Below, one piece after another: positions 1 through 12,275 of a DNA stretch of 64,000 nt. The DNA is from Diphasiastrum complanatum (lineage: Eukaryota > Streptophyta > Lycopodiopsida > Lycopodiales > Lycopodiaceae): NCBI GenBank assembly GCA_029204225.1, contig CM055098.1, positions 15,016,533-15,080,532 on the forward strand. The letters are read 5' to 3'. Numbering within the stretch: the first letter of the stretch is position 1; each line of letters opens with the position of its first letter. Position numbers and translations under genes: made by a program. A model generated the notes under the pieces. The model made no database searches and had not been told where the DNA came from. It was given only the letters and a program-made list of their open reading frames with translations.

Positions 1-1369
1 CCCACACACTCGGTCACCATTAAGAATATGCTCACTCTATAGAAACTCCAAAAAGCACATAAAATCGCTAAATTCTCAAATGAAATTTCTGAATTTGGAT
101 ATATTCCAATCTCACAATTAGATATATACCACATAACTCACCACCTTAAACCATACATCTTGATTGGCTCCACAAGTGTTCTAAAAGGTAACCCAATGGA
201 ATTCATTCTATTTGATGTTATAAATGAGGAGTAGTCTATCCCAAGTTTTGCAAGTCAAAGTTAAATTTGTTGATGTTTGTTTAAAGGGTATCATAGCAAA
301 AATCGTAAGCGTTTTCATATGTAGAATGTGGTTAGATTCATTGTATTTTTAATTTCATTGAAGGGCTTGTAGTGAAGTAGTTGTTCACAATAGATATTGT
401 CACGTGTTTATGATAATTATAGCGAAAGATATTATGCTAAGAGAGGTCAAAGTGTGTGCTTCCATGTGCAATATAATTGTCAACTTTAGTTTCATTTGGT
501 TCAAGGTGTTGCAGTTCTATTTTTCATTTTGAAACAAATGCATGCAAATGTTACGGGTTTGTGATTATGAGGGTGTATGATCTCATGGAGTTGTGTAATG
601 GAAGTGAGAGTGCAATGAATCCTACAATTTGTGCACTTATTTATTGTGTGTTTCAAAGAGCATTGCTCATGGTTTTTGAATGCGTTAAAATGTTGTAATG
701 GTATGCACATTTGAGTGGTTTATAAGCTACGTCATCAAATCTGGTCAAGTATGATGTACAAAAATTAGCTGCATAAGAATATAAAATGCATCGACTATAT
801 GTACGAGCATTCCACAATGCTTTTAGACAATATTTAAAAGTTGTTGTTGGGATTATGGCAATAGAAGACTGTAGGTCGCTTTAGAGTACTTTGTAGAGAC
901 TAACTGTAAGTATTCGCTAGTTGCAAGGACAAAAACCATGTAATGAAACATTTGACAATGTGATGTATTAATTTCGCCCATTATCATATCTTTCTGTATA
1001 ATTTTGTAGTGGAGTTGTAGAGGAACTTTTCAATTTTGTAGTGTTGCTAGGATCATTGCTATAAACATTGACGGTCACACATAATGAAATTGACAATCTT
1101 TTGAAGTACGTTAATTGAAATAAGTTTGTTTATGTTTGTAAGTTTGGATGTCTTTTATATTATAAGGCAATAAAAATTTGTCACATGAAATGTATGTGTC
1201 TATGAAATTTATAATATCTTTTTGTGCATGTATATTGGTGCATTTTTCATCCATCGTACATTGTGGTCATGTTGGTTGCCACAATGTTGAAGCTCAATGT
1301 AAAAAAAAGTATGCATTTAATTTGCCAAATATTGTGTCATTTTTTTATATCAATGTTTTCATGACATTT
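1..1369. other. AT-rich stretch without recognised gene
   Basis: I see only short, unrelated open frames here and no recognisable protein motif. It precedes the first segment of the Penelope-like element and may contain its 5' untranslated part, but no boundary can be seen. Confidence 0.4.
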
Positions 1370-1373
1370 ATTT

Positions 1374-4300
1374 TTGTGTTATAATATTGTTTGCATGTAC
1401 TTAGATCTATTCAACTTACAGCTCATAAGTATGCACCAGTATATATTCAACTTCTTGCACGAGCCACCTAACCCCTTTATTCAGACTGTTATTTGTTGCA
1501 TGAGGAAAGTTGTTGAGATTCATAAACTCATTACTTCTTATGATATAGCTACATGTAATGTTGCTGGTCCTGATGACAGAATCTTTTGCCTTGTTGATTT
1601 AATGACTATTATGGATTGGATCAATATCTATATGAATTTCATTAAAAAGAAAGATACTTACTTTAGGCATGGTATAAAAAATTTATAGTGATCTCCCTAA
1701 CTATCCTGAACGTATTGCTGCTGAAGAAAGGTTCTGTAATTTACATATTCGGAAGATTTTTACCTGTTTGGAAAAAGAAAATGGTGCCTTTACTATTGAT
1801 ACCCCTACCCTTGTTGAACTTGCTACCTCACCTCATCCTTTGATTTTTACCGAAGACCTAGATCAAGACAGAGCCTCCCAAGTGGAATCCTTCTCTCAAG
1901 AGATTTTTGAAGCTGACAACCTATCCGCCTCTGAATTATGTCAAGCCAAAAGTTGCCAAATACCCTTGGTAGCTGGACGTACTATTGAGTTTATATCTAT
2001 CAAGACTGCTTACAAACTTTTGAGCCTACATTGGTACCCATTTCTACTAAACTCTGGATTACGCTTACCCATCTCACCGATACTGAAGTTCAAGCTTGCA
2101 AACTTGTCGCCTTGCTTAAAAATCCTACTTTTGATACTCCTATTGCCTTTGATACTGTCATAAAAATGACCAGGTTTGAACCCGTGAGATGTCCCTCTAA
2201 GCAAACTTGGGCTAGAACTAGGGGCCACTTTGATCTGGTTTAATAGAATGAGCCTACATCAAGCCAGAATTTGGAACTGGAAAAGACCCTTCTTTATGTG
2301 TATATGTGGTGACAAGCGTAAAAACAACTCTTCGATTATATGTTTTAACCACGCTATTTGGTTTATGATGAATAACCTTGCCAAGTTCTTCTCTGGTGCC
2401 TCTCTACAAAGTCAACTAAATGCCATTTTTCTTTGGTTACATAAGCCCGCTAGAGATGTTGTTTAAAGCCCACCTTGCCTTCTTTTTTATCAAAAAACAC
2501 ATGATTGATGTTGCTATTGAACTTTCCACTGCTAAACTCCTAGCACACCTTGGCGATGCTGAGAATATCCGTGAAATTGAACGTCTCCTAAAAAATCCTA
2601 GCTTCTCTACCTTACAAGATAAATACTTACAGAATACAAGTAAAAAAATAGGATCCTTCAACCTGAACAATCCAAGTTCGGTCATATCAGGCAATGGCAA
2701 CAAGAAGAGGAAATACTTTCCTAATAAAGGCAATGAGGGGCAAAGCAGTGGTGGAAAAGAAGGTCTTCCTATCAGAACGCTTAACTTTTACCGTGATTGA
2801 TCCATGTGCATAAAGAAATAGAAGAAATAAGAGTACTAGATATCAGTGCAATTGGTAAGCGACAGCTTTTGGTTAGAAGAGACAGAGGGAAGACGTTTTT
2901 GCATTTACATTATTACAATGTTTTGAGAGTATAAATGTTAATAAATAGCTTTATTCTGAGACATTACTTCATATATTTGGTCATATTGATGATATCTTCG
3001 AGAAAATTGTGTTTGGTTGGACTTTCTTCCCATGTTTGAAGCATGAATGGTATAAACCCTTTCATGTTTTTTGTGAGTTCAATGTTGACGATATCCCTCT
3101 GTGTACCTGCTTGAATACTGAACGTTGTAAAGAGTTTATTGATGAGAAATTTGGACATGTTATTTCTATGAATACTAATATTATTAGAAGCAGATTTCTA
3201 AAGAAAGATCTGAACAAAGGCCTTAACCATATTTCTTTGTGACAATGCAATATTGATGAGGTCGCTTTTGAACTTTACCATGGATGGTTTAAACTGGCTT
3301 AATTCTTACCCAGTTATCAGAACATCGACCATGATGATGTTATGGAACATGCTCTTATTTGAATGCAGACGGTAATGAACTTCTTAAAAAAGACCAAATG
3401 GCTACATGGTAACAATATGACAAGAAAAAACCTAAAAGATGCCATTGATGAACGTAATTGGATTTTCCAACCTATATATGAATGGAGTAGATAAAGCCCA
3501 ACATAACCCGTGTTTTATGTGCATCTATTTTGTCAGGAGCTTGGCCTCGCAAAGACTATCTAGTCCAGATTTTGCCTCTTTTCTAGAGGAAAGTAACAAT
3601 GTCATTGATAATGCAATGATGATTATTAAGCGTACCTTTTCAGATGACTTTACGAATTACCTAATCGGGAAAGAAGACTTATTTTTTACTATGTACCTTT
3701 AAAGCACCTAAAAATGCTTTCAGATGGATTACTAATGCACATGACTGCTACTTCTCAAAGGTGGCCACATTTCTTTCTAGAGCTCTTGGTATTCTGTCTC
3801 CACTCCTCATGGAGGGTGCAGGCCTTAAGGCAAAATCATACCAGAGTTACCTAAATGTGGATACCAACCTATTTTGGTAGTGCAACTCATCCACCGAATT
3901 TTATCTTAACATGCCAAATGAAATTACTTCTATGTGGTCTACTGATATTTCTCAATGTTATGAGAACATCCCTCTTAACGGCCCCGATGGGCTTAAGACT
4001 GTTATACAAAAAATGATATTGTACGTAATTAAATTCTGCAAAAATGAAAATCTTGCCTATAAATGGAAACCCAATCGTGGTGAATTTAAATGGAAATGGG
4101 TAAGCAAAGTAATTGATAAATGGACTCATTTGGACAAAACGGTACTTTGCTTATGGAATGATCTACTGATTGATAATTGCATTGTGAGGCTTGGTAACAA
4201 GACTTGGAGACAAGTTTGTGGCATTCCCATGGGTTTTGCATGTTCTCCTACATGGTGTAATAGGTATCTATCTTTTTATGAATTACAATTTATGAAGAGA

Positions 4301-4430
4301 CTTGCCAAACTTGGTGAAATGGATAACTTACGGGCTTTCAAGTATACCTTTCAGTATATAGATGATATTTGTTTCATTAACAATCCGTATGCGCTTTTAT
4401 TTTTGGATAAAGAACCGAAATTACACAACA
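1374..4430 (+). mobile_element. Decayed Penelope-like retroelement (RT-containing)
   Basis: A chain of + strand open segments (about 1374-1688, 1690-2243, 2250-2800, 3009-3240, 3439-3700, 3715-4430), broken by stops and frame changes, reads as one ancient protein. A middle segment has a CTC...FIDEKFGHV block followed by LKKDLNKG near 3110-3230, which resembles the conserved region upstream of the RT in several Penelope-like families. The RT follows: a KAPKNAFRWI-like motif near 3705, SQCYENIPL near 3950, CGIPMGFACSP near 4217 and YIDD at 4355-4366. The reading ends shortly after the YIDD motif, where copia gag begins, so the thumb and any C-terminal GIY-YIG domain are missing. The family call rests on motif resemblance. 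Which clade it belongs to is uncertain, and a non-mobile rvt-like RT gene is an alternative. Confidence 0.6.
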
Positions 4431-4489
4431 GGGGACCTATTGTGATACGCTCACAATTGTTGGGTTTGATGGAGATGGTTAGTTCATGA
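3911..4489 (+). pseudogene. Penelope-like reverse transcriptase core, C-terminally truncated
   Basis: This is the longest open segment of the Penelope-like element. It carries the palm motifs: an aspartate in the TDISQCYENIP block (motif A position), GIPMGFACSP (motif B) and YIDD (motif C), with the GNKTWRQVCG strand just before motif B as in Penelope-like RTs. After about codon 165 the sequence stops resembling an RT. From about 4440 it reads as the start of a copia gag (a TIVGFDGDG-like segment), so the open frame crosses an element junction. It lacks its thumb domain and its upstream part is frameshifted, so it is not expected to be active. Confidence 0.6.
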
Positions 4490-7400
4490 ATGAGGAAGGC
4501 GTGCCAGTCGTATGGCACAACCGTGGGGCCAGGGATTGCTAGGAATGTGCTAAAGGAGTAGTTCGAGACGTCAAATCCATCAAGAATCATGTTTCTGAAG
4601 TCAAAGCTGAATAGTGCCAGAATGGAGCAAGGAGAGCACATTCAGACGTACATGACCAGAATCAAGACAATGAGGGATGAACTACATTCTATTGGTGAGC
4701 GCATACATGATGTGGAGCTGGTGCACAATGCATTGTGCGGCATTGCAGAACCCTATCAGATGTTTGTGAGCGGAATAGCATCAAGAGAAAGATTGCCAAC
4801 CTTTGACGAGCTCATAGGAATCTTGATGCAGGAAGAGCAACGACGAGAAATGGTGAAAGTTAGATGTCAAAATACTGACGATCAGGCACTTGCGACACGC
4901 AAAAACAAGGCAAGGGGAAGGGCAAAAAGAAGTCTAAGTAGCAATTTGCCAAGACTCAGGAGGATGCGAGATCTTTTAGTAAGACCAAGAAGAAACGCAA
5001 GTGCTTCCATTGTGGTAAAAAGGGCCATTGGAAGAGTGAATGTCGCAAATTCCTGGCGGAACAAGGCAAGGGGAAACCAAAGCAAGCAGGTAACCTTGTC
5101 GATGAGGGTGAGATTGAAGACTCTAGCATCTTCATATCTGCATTGTCATCTAATCAAGATGATCAAACGTGGTATATTGACTCGGGAGCCACAAGACACA
5201 TGACAGGTAACAAGAATTGGTTCAATATCTTGAAAGTGTTGTATAATGGAACGTCTGTTTCACAAGCAAATGGTGATGTGTGCAAGATCAAGGGGTAGGC
5301 ACCGTTTCAATCCAACTACCTGATGGCAAAAACAGAATAATCAGGGAGGTACTTTATGTAACAGGTCCGAAGAAAAATCTACTTTCTGTTGGAGTCCTTA
5401 CTGATCAAAAGTTGAAAGTAGAATTTGCCCATGATCGTTGCTTTGTAAAGGATGTGAACCAAAAGTTCAGAGTTATTTTGAATGGAGTAAGGGATCCCAA
5501 TACAAAATTGTACAGGTTGAATGCTACAATCAAGGGGCAACATGGACTCATATCATCCATTCCATCGCAAACTGAGTTGTGGCATAAGAAGTTTGGTCAC
5601 TTGAACTTAGGAAGCCTCGGTTTGATGAGAAAATTGGAGATGGTAACAGGATTGCCTACTATAGAAGACCACTTGAAATCGATGTGCGAATCATGTGTAT
5701 ATGAGAAGCAGCATCGAGAGAAGTTCAATAAAGGTGGTGTTGCAAGAGCAAAGAACATCCTGGATATAATCTACACAGATTTATGCGGGCCTATGAGGAC
5801 TATGTCCTTAGGTAAAGCCTTCTATTTCATGACCTTTATTGATGATATGTCACGTAAGACGTGGATCTACTTCTTGAAGAAGAAATCGGATGCATTTGAC
5901 AATTCTAAGAGCTTCAAAGCATTGGTCGAAAATCAGACAGGTAGGAAGATCAAAGTCCTAAGATCAGATAGTGGAGGTGAGTACAAGTCTAATGACTTCA
6001 ACGATCTTTGTGATCAATGTGGGATCAAAAGACAATTTACGCAAGCTCATACTCCTGCTCTCAATGGTGTAGTTGAGCGCAAGAATCGTACGATTGTGGA
6101 AAGTGTCAGATCTATGCTAGCTGAGATGTAACGACCAAAAGATTTTTGGTCAGAAGCATGCAGTACGGCAGTCTATATTCAAAATAGAAGTCCTACCATT
6201 GCCATACCAAAGTTAACACCTGAGGAAGCATTCAAAGAAGAAGCCAAAGGTGAACCACTTGCGAATCTTTGGATGTAAGGCCTTTGTACACATTCCTAAG
6301 GAAGAGAGACATAAACTTGATGTAAAAGCTATCAAGTGTATCTTCCTAGGGTATGATGATCATGTGAAGGGCTATAGATATTTTGATCCAGTGGAAAACA
6401 AAATTCATGTAAGTCGTGATGTTATCTTTGATGAATCCAAGATGTATGAGGACGAGGATGCTGAGAAGATAGACACATCAAGTGGGAAAGACGGTGTAGT
6501 GAGGATAGCTCCTGATGATTATCCATTCATTGACTTTCCAAGTGATGAATATGAGGACACATCTCAAGATACTACTACTCAACCTCAAGAGCCAGGTTGG
6601 AGAGGTAGAGACAAACCTTTTGGTGCAAGAGGGATTGAAGTTGCAGGTGACAAACGCAAGGAGAAGGATGTACCGTGGGATACATTTTCACCATGAAGCC
6701 GGTCACCTGACATGAAGCTCCCTAAGTGGTTTGAGAGATTGTTGGAGAGCCGTGACATGGATGACTTTCCAGGATCATCTAGCCAGGGAGAGCTACGAAG
6801 ATCAACAAGACAGAGGACACAACCTGAAAGGTATGAAGCAAATTGTGCTCTCTTATCTAGCATTATTCAAAGCAAAGAACCTTCGACTTATGGAGAAGTG
6901 AATGATGATGACATTTGGGTCAAGGCCATGGGAGAGGAGATGGAGTCAATTGCTAAGCATAACACATGAGACTTAGTAGAACCACCATTTGGCAAGAAAC
7001 CCATTGGTTGCAAATGGGTATACAGGACTAAGTACCATGCAGATGGAAGTATAGCAAAGCACAAGGCAAGATTGGTGATCAAAGGGTATGCACAGAGTAA
7101 AGGCATCGACTATGAGAAGACCTTTGCGCCAGTATGTAAGTGGAATACTCGACGTCTACTTGTTGCTTTAGCTTCACATTTTGGTTGGCCTTTGCATCAG
7201 ATGGATGTGAAATCTGCTTTTCTAAATGGTGAATTAGAAGAAGACGTGTTCATGGATCAACTTGAAGGCTTTGTAGCGAAGGGACAAGAAAATAAAGTAT
7301 GTCACTTGAAGAAAGCGCTTTATGGTCTTAAACAAGCACCACGTGCGTGGTATAGCCGGATTGATGCCTACTTGGGCTCAAAGGGGATGGTGAGAACACA

Positions 7401-8064
7401 TTCTGATCCAAATCTATATGTCTTATGCTTTGATGATATGGTTGCTTTGAGCTCTTTATGTTGATGACTTAATTATTATGGCAAATAATCAAGAGATGAT
7501 AGACATGATCACAAGAAAGACCTCATGGAACAATTTGAGATGACAGATCTCAGGCTGATGCATTATTGCCTTGGAGTGGAGGTGTGGCAAGAAGGACACG
7601 AAGTGGGTTTAACACAGGTGAAGTATGTCAAAGAGTTGATGCACAGGTTTAGGTTGCAAGATTGCAAACCAGTGAATACTCCTATTGAACCAGGTAAAAA
7701 GCTTTCTAAGCTTGACGAGTCACAGTCACTTGATGCTACGCTGTATAGGCAGTTAGTAGGGAGCTTGATTTACTTTACCACAACTAGACCAAATATATGT
7801 TATGTTTTTGGCATTGTAAGTCATTTTATGGCAGCACGTATGAAAACGCATTGGAAGACAGCTAAACGCATTTTGCGTTATGTGAAAGGCACTTCAGATT
7901 ATGGCTTGATTTACATGAAGCATGAGGGTTTACCTGAGTTGTGTGGCTATGTGGATGCGGATTGGGGAGGTGACTATGATGATCGTAGATCCACCACAGG
8001 GTATGTATTCCAGCTTTGTGTCAATTGCTTTTCCTGGTCTAGTAAGAAGCAAAGTACAATTGTT
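4440..8064 (+). mobile_element. Degenerate Ty1/copia retrotransposon, nearly complete gag-pol
   Basis: Domains appear in copia order. Gag runs about 4440-5230, with a CCHC knuckle (CFHCGKKGHWKSEC) at 5002-5043. The protease motif WYIDSGATRHMTG lies near 5170. GAG-pre-integrase and integrase (5280-6131) include TDLCGPM, RSDSGGEYKS and NGVVERKNRT, which supply the D, D and E residues. The integrase tail is at 6250-6696. RT (about 6970-7480) has MDVKSAFLNGELEEDVFM and YVDD at 7457-7468, and RNase H runs about 7525-8064. Stops or frameshifts occur near 5000, 5297, 6129, 6275, 6695, 6967 and 7445. No LTR is visible on either side: the left end abuts the Penelope-like RT and the right end abuts an opposite-strand copia gag near 8064. 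It is an inactive remnant. Confidence 0.88.
5280..6131 (+). pseudogene. copia GAG-pre-integrase and integrase fragment
   Basis: This 283-residue open segment covers the end of the aspartic protease region, the LWHKKFGHLN pre-integrase motif and the catalytic integrase core. In the intact family this enzyme inserts the double-stranded cDNA into the host genome. The DDE residues are all visible, in TDLCGPM, RSDSGGEYKS and NGVVERKNRT. An early stop at 6129 cuts it from the integrase tail, which resumes in another frame after about 6245. The visible segment starts within the older polyprotein, not at a real start codon. Confidence 0.85.
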
Positions 8065-8692
8065 CAATTTGCCCTTTGTGAACATAGCATCTTCTTGAAG
8101 TGTTGATGTAAATCCACCTATTGCTTGAAGCCTATATTCCTCATTGATCAAGATCTCTTGAAGATCCATCAAACTTGGCAAAGTCTTTTGAATAGCAGTA
8201 CTTTGAACAATGTTAGCATGAGCATCCAACAAGCCATTAAGAATTACTTGAATAAGCTCTCCTTCCTTAATGCTTTCATCAAGCCAACTCATCATTCAAT
8301 GCTTTCATTCTCAAAACAAAAGTACTTGGACTTTCTTCATTCTTTTGCAAAAAAGAAAAGATTTGCCTTCTTAGAGTTAACACCCTAGAAGTAGACTTGG
8401 ATTCATAAAGCTTCTTCAATGAATTCCAAGCTTCCAAAGATGATGTGCACTTACCAACTTCCTTGAGAAGTTCATTGGTAACATTCATCTTTATCATGTG
8501 TAGAGCCTTCTTGGCCCTCTTGTCATACTTCATTTGATCTTGTTGTGTTGCTGGTCTCTCCTCCAAACCTACAAAAATATCCAAAACATCATTCATCTCA
8601 AGAAGTGACTCCATCCTCACTTTCCACAATGAATAGTTACTTGAGGTAAGCCTATCATTGGCTTCCAACATGACTCTAATTGAGGTTGCCAT
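8062..8692 (-). mobile_element. copia gag fragment, antisense
   Basis: Read on the minus strand from an ATG at 8692, this is the N-terminal part of a copia gag. It has SNYSLWKVRMESLLEMND, the TSRVLTLRRQIFSF segment, and then, after a frame change near 8280, KEGELIQVILNGL. It belongs to the same gag type as the one at 13940-14300, where the matching segment reads TSRTLTLRNNIFQSF. The reading is lost at about 8062, exactly where the + strand copia RNase H ends, so this is a rearrangement or insertion junction. No zinc knuckle or pol follows. Confidence 0.82.
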
Positions 8693-9156
8693 GTAGCAAT
8701 GACATGATCTTCTCTTTCAACCTGTTTCAATGCACAAAGCACTCCTTTGAACAACAACAAATGCTTTCAAAAGGAATTACTAAGATTTGAAACTATCTCA
8801 CAAATTCTCTTCTAGCACTTAAATCAACACATAGAGTCATGGAATCTTGATCAACCTATGATCTATCCTCAATCTAATGACTTTTGCCACTTCCTAAGAT
8901 TGAAACACACTCAAATGAAGTCCAGCAACCTCACTATCTAGAGATCCAATCAAAATTAGGGTTTTGACAAAATCACAAAAAATTGACTATTCCAAATCTA
9001 CATGCAAATGCTGAAAATTTGATATGCAGTCTATAAGCCACCAGTAAGGCTGATCCAATGATCAAAAAATCAGCCAAATCTAGTATGTGAATTTAAAAAT
9101 CAGAATTGATCAAGTATATTGACCTATTTAGTGTTTTGATTTATAAAATATCCAAT
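8693..9156. other. AT-rich retroelement leader, no gene
   Basis: No coding region is recognised. Its position upstream of the antisense copia gag makes it a likely remnant of that element's leader. No LTR end or primer-binding site is evident. Confidence 0.3.
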
Positions 9157-10426
9157 CTACAAAAGCAAAAAATCCAATTTTGGTGTAGAATCCTCTCTAG
9201 CATGCTCTAGACTTGATATCTTGCCACAGATGAAACATCTGGTGTGAAATGGCCCTTGTATAACGGCGTAGCTATCTTGTATGGCTAATGGTTCTGGACT
9301 TTCTGATGGATATTCATGATAAGGCAAGGCATGTCCAGATTGTGATGAGTGTTCTTCATATTGTTGGACTGATTGTGTGTGGATAGGCGGATATGAAGGA
9401 CAAGCATCAACATGATGCGTAGCCCGGCAATGTGAGCACCATATTGTTTTTCGTCTATATGGTACCCGTGCAGGGTTTGGTTGACCAGGCATATTGCTTT
9501 GGATAGACTTTAGGGTAGATTGAAACTCATTGGTGAGTTTCTTCATCTGTAGTTGATGTTGTTTATTAAGCAACTCCAACTAGGATTTCCAAAGCTGATC
9601 TCGGGTGTCGTCAATTGGCTTTGACTCATGGACATGAGCACGTGGTGCTCGTCTTTCCCTGGATTCGTCAACATCTGATCTTTTGTCTTCTTCCTTGATG
9701 GCATCGGACATATCTAACTTTAGACTCGTGTATTCATCATTGGATTTAAGCTCGCGTCTAATCCATCTTGGAAGGCCGACTAAAAACCAGATGATGAATA
9801 TTTGTTCAGAGAGCTGTGCTTGTACTTGACTTTTGAGATGTTTGAAACGCTTGATATAGTCTCGTACACGTTCGTCTTTTGTCATCTTGATGTTACTCAA
9901 TTTGACAAAAGGGCTCTCTACCAAGCGAAAGGACTTAAAACGCTTGATAAAGGACTCTTTTAAAATTGACAAGTCTGTCTTTTTGTCACAATCAAGGTTG
10001 AAAAACCAATCATGTGCTTTAGCGATCATGGTCATCGAAAACAGTTGGACCATAGCATCGGGGGATGTTTCACCATATACATCACATGCATTCTCAAAGA
10101 TTTGCAAAAATCTTTGAGGGTCCCAACTACCGTCAAACTTTGGTGGATCTAGTTTGGGTGTACATTTTTTTAAGATGAGCTCCGTGGGTAGCAAAAACTC
10201 CATTAGGGTCGGTTATGGCCTGTGAGGGCTCAGTACCGTAAAGATGGGCTCGTGCACGTGAAGACTCGGCTCTATCAGGTTCTTGTCTGTTGAACGGGTT
10301 TGTGGATGGCTCTTGGAGTTTGGCTCTCATGCGGTAGAACCTATGACGTCTGATTTGTTCAACTACAGGGGACCGGATCTCGTATGGATAATCGTCTGGG
10401 ACTTGAGAATCGTTTTGTTGGTCCAT
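9157..10426 (-). mobile_element. Ty3/gypsy-type gag fragment, antisense
   Basis: Three adjoining minus-strand segments (10426-10133, 10203-9580, 9579-9157) form one gag polyprotein. The middle has the retrotransposon gag signature: FDGSWDPQRFLQIFENAC, then a segment around AKAHDWFFNL and FIKRFKSF, then RVRDYIKRFKHL. The last part carries WCSHCRATHHVDAC, a C-C-H-C spacing like a gag zinc knuckle. Start context and frame suggest the protein began at 10426 (MDQQNDSQVPDD), with frame changes near 10190 and a stop near 9580. No protease or pol follows below 9157, so this is a gag-only remnant. The G-rich block at 10430-13300 lies directly upstream on the same strand and may be its leader. Confidence 0.75.
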
Positions 10427-10429
10427 TGG

Positions 10430-11769
10430 GTACTGGTGATTTTTTGTGTTTAGTTTTTTTTTTTTTATCGGTTTATGGTTTACGATTATGGGGGGTTGCG
10501 GTTATTTGCGGTGACTACAAATTTTGACGGGGAGAACTGGTTCTACGTTGGAATACAATTGTTATGGAAATACAGGTTGTTTGCGGAAGTTTGAAGGTGA
10601 GTTGTGGGTGGATGGAGAGTGGTTTGCAACGGCGGATATTTGCAGTTTTTTGACGATCCGTTTGGTCGAAGGTGGCCGTGGATAGTTGTAGAGCCATAGG
10701 ATTGCGGTTTGTTGCGGCCTAATGTGGTGTCAGCGGGCTGATTGCGATGTCAACGACTGATTACGAATGCTATTAGAGGGTTGCCTGTGGGTGGATGGAA
10801 TGGGAATGATTGCAGGTGAAGGGTCCATGTGCAGGCGTAAGATGGCATTTGCGGATGAGTTGGAGCGGTTGCGTGCTTCACAGATGCAGGGTGGAGATTT
10901 GTTTGCAATGGAGTGCAGAGGGTGGTGTGGTTGTGGGTGTGTGCGGAGGCAGTGTGAAGGGTAATTGATGTGGAAGGATGCGACAGAAACGGATGGAGGT
11001 GGAGCGGTGTGGGTTGCCGAGGGCAGTCGTAGGGTCGTAGGATTGCGGTCTTGGGCGGCTGTGACGGGCATTTGCTATGTCAGCGTCGATGGCGGAGTGG
11101 GGGCTGTTGCGTTCTTCACGGTTTAAGGGTGGGGCATGGATGTTTGGGTGTAGTTAGGGTGTGGCTTGTGGGCGGGTGGATGTGGATGTTGGTGATGGAG
11201 GTGTTTGAATGTGGTGTGCTATTGCTTTTAATGCAATGGTTATGGGTGAATGTGATATGGGAGGCGAAGAAAGCCACAATGTATCAGATGCAAACAGGGA
11301 TAGATGTAGTCAAATAGATGTAAACGAAGGTAGAGGGCGGCAGATGCAACAAAAATGCTGGTGCGATGCAAGGTGTGGTATTGGATGGCCGATGGAGGTG
11401 GTGTGATTGTGGTGGAATGCCTATGGATCAGTGTGGTGAATGTGATCTATTGCGATTGTAGGGGAATGCAATGGGGCAGACGTTGCGGTGGGTTGCGGAT
11501 ATTATGATCGCTATGGTGTAGGGACTGATGCAATTGAATGCAGTTGAATGTGGTCCCTACTATGTAGAGGCTGTTCGCACTAGTCAATGTGGTCACTACG
11601 GTTTCATGTAGATGGAGGCCCGTGTCATTGTTGTTCGCATGTATTCGTTATAGCATTGCATATAGATAGATAGGTTGTCAGAGAAAGCATCAATGCAAGC
11701 TGTGTATTTGAGGTACGTCGTGCTCGTCAGTCCGGATCGTCGTTGGAAAGGTTTGTCGTCTAGTGTAGA
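10430..11769. other. G-rich low-complexity block, non-coding
   Basis: The + strand is visibly rich in TGCGG, GGTTG and GGATG words, unlike the AT-rich surroundings. Several open frames exist on both strands, but they are low-complexity and match no family I recognise. It is likely part of the leader or LTR of the antisense gypsy element. Confidence 0.4.
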
Positions 11770-12275
11770 TCTGGCCGGTTGAAGCAGGTCATCGGTTGAG
11801 ATTGGACTAGATGGTCGTCGGTTGAGATCTAATACTGACCGTCAGTTGAGATCTCAGTGATGGACATCGGTTGAAATCTGAGGGGATGGCTTCGGTTGAG
11901 ATCTGATGCAGTGCGTTAGTTGAGATCTAACTGAAAGCCATCGATTGAGATTAGAGAGAGGGCGTTGGTTGAGATTTGACAATGGCCGTCAGTTGAGATC
12001 TGATTGAGGCCGTTGGTTGAGATTTGACAGTGGCCGTCGGTTGAGATTTGACAGTGGCCGTCGGTTGAGATTTGACAGTGGCTGTCGGTTGAGATCTGAC
12101 TGAGACCGTCGGTTGAGATTTAATAGCAGGCTGTCGGTTGAAATTCAGAGAATCTATCGGTTGAGATCTGACTGATGGGCGTCGGTTGAGATCTAACACT
12201 AATCGTCGGTTGAGATCTAACATAGGTCGTCGGTCGAGATTTAACTCTAGTGCATCAGTCGAGATTTTAGCAAAG
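11770..12275. repeat. 24-bp minisatellite, block A
   Basis: About 20 tandem units of roughly 24 bp are seen, each containing GTTGAGATCTGA or GTTGAGATTTGA followed by a variable centre and (C)CGTCG. Three consecutive units near 12020-12090 are nearly identical (GTTGAGATTTGACAGTGGC). Others vary by one base in length. Because 24 is a multiple of three, the minus strand reads as an 8-residue peptide repeat (SQPTATVK), but nothing else supports translation. Confidence 0.85.

Noticed and set aside
1374-4489. A functional telomerase or LINE RT
   Set aside because: The GIPMG...YIDD spacing and the upstream CTC...GHV block fit Penelope-like elements better, and the frame is broken many times.
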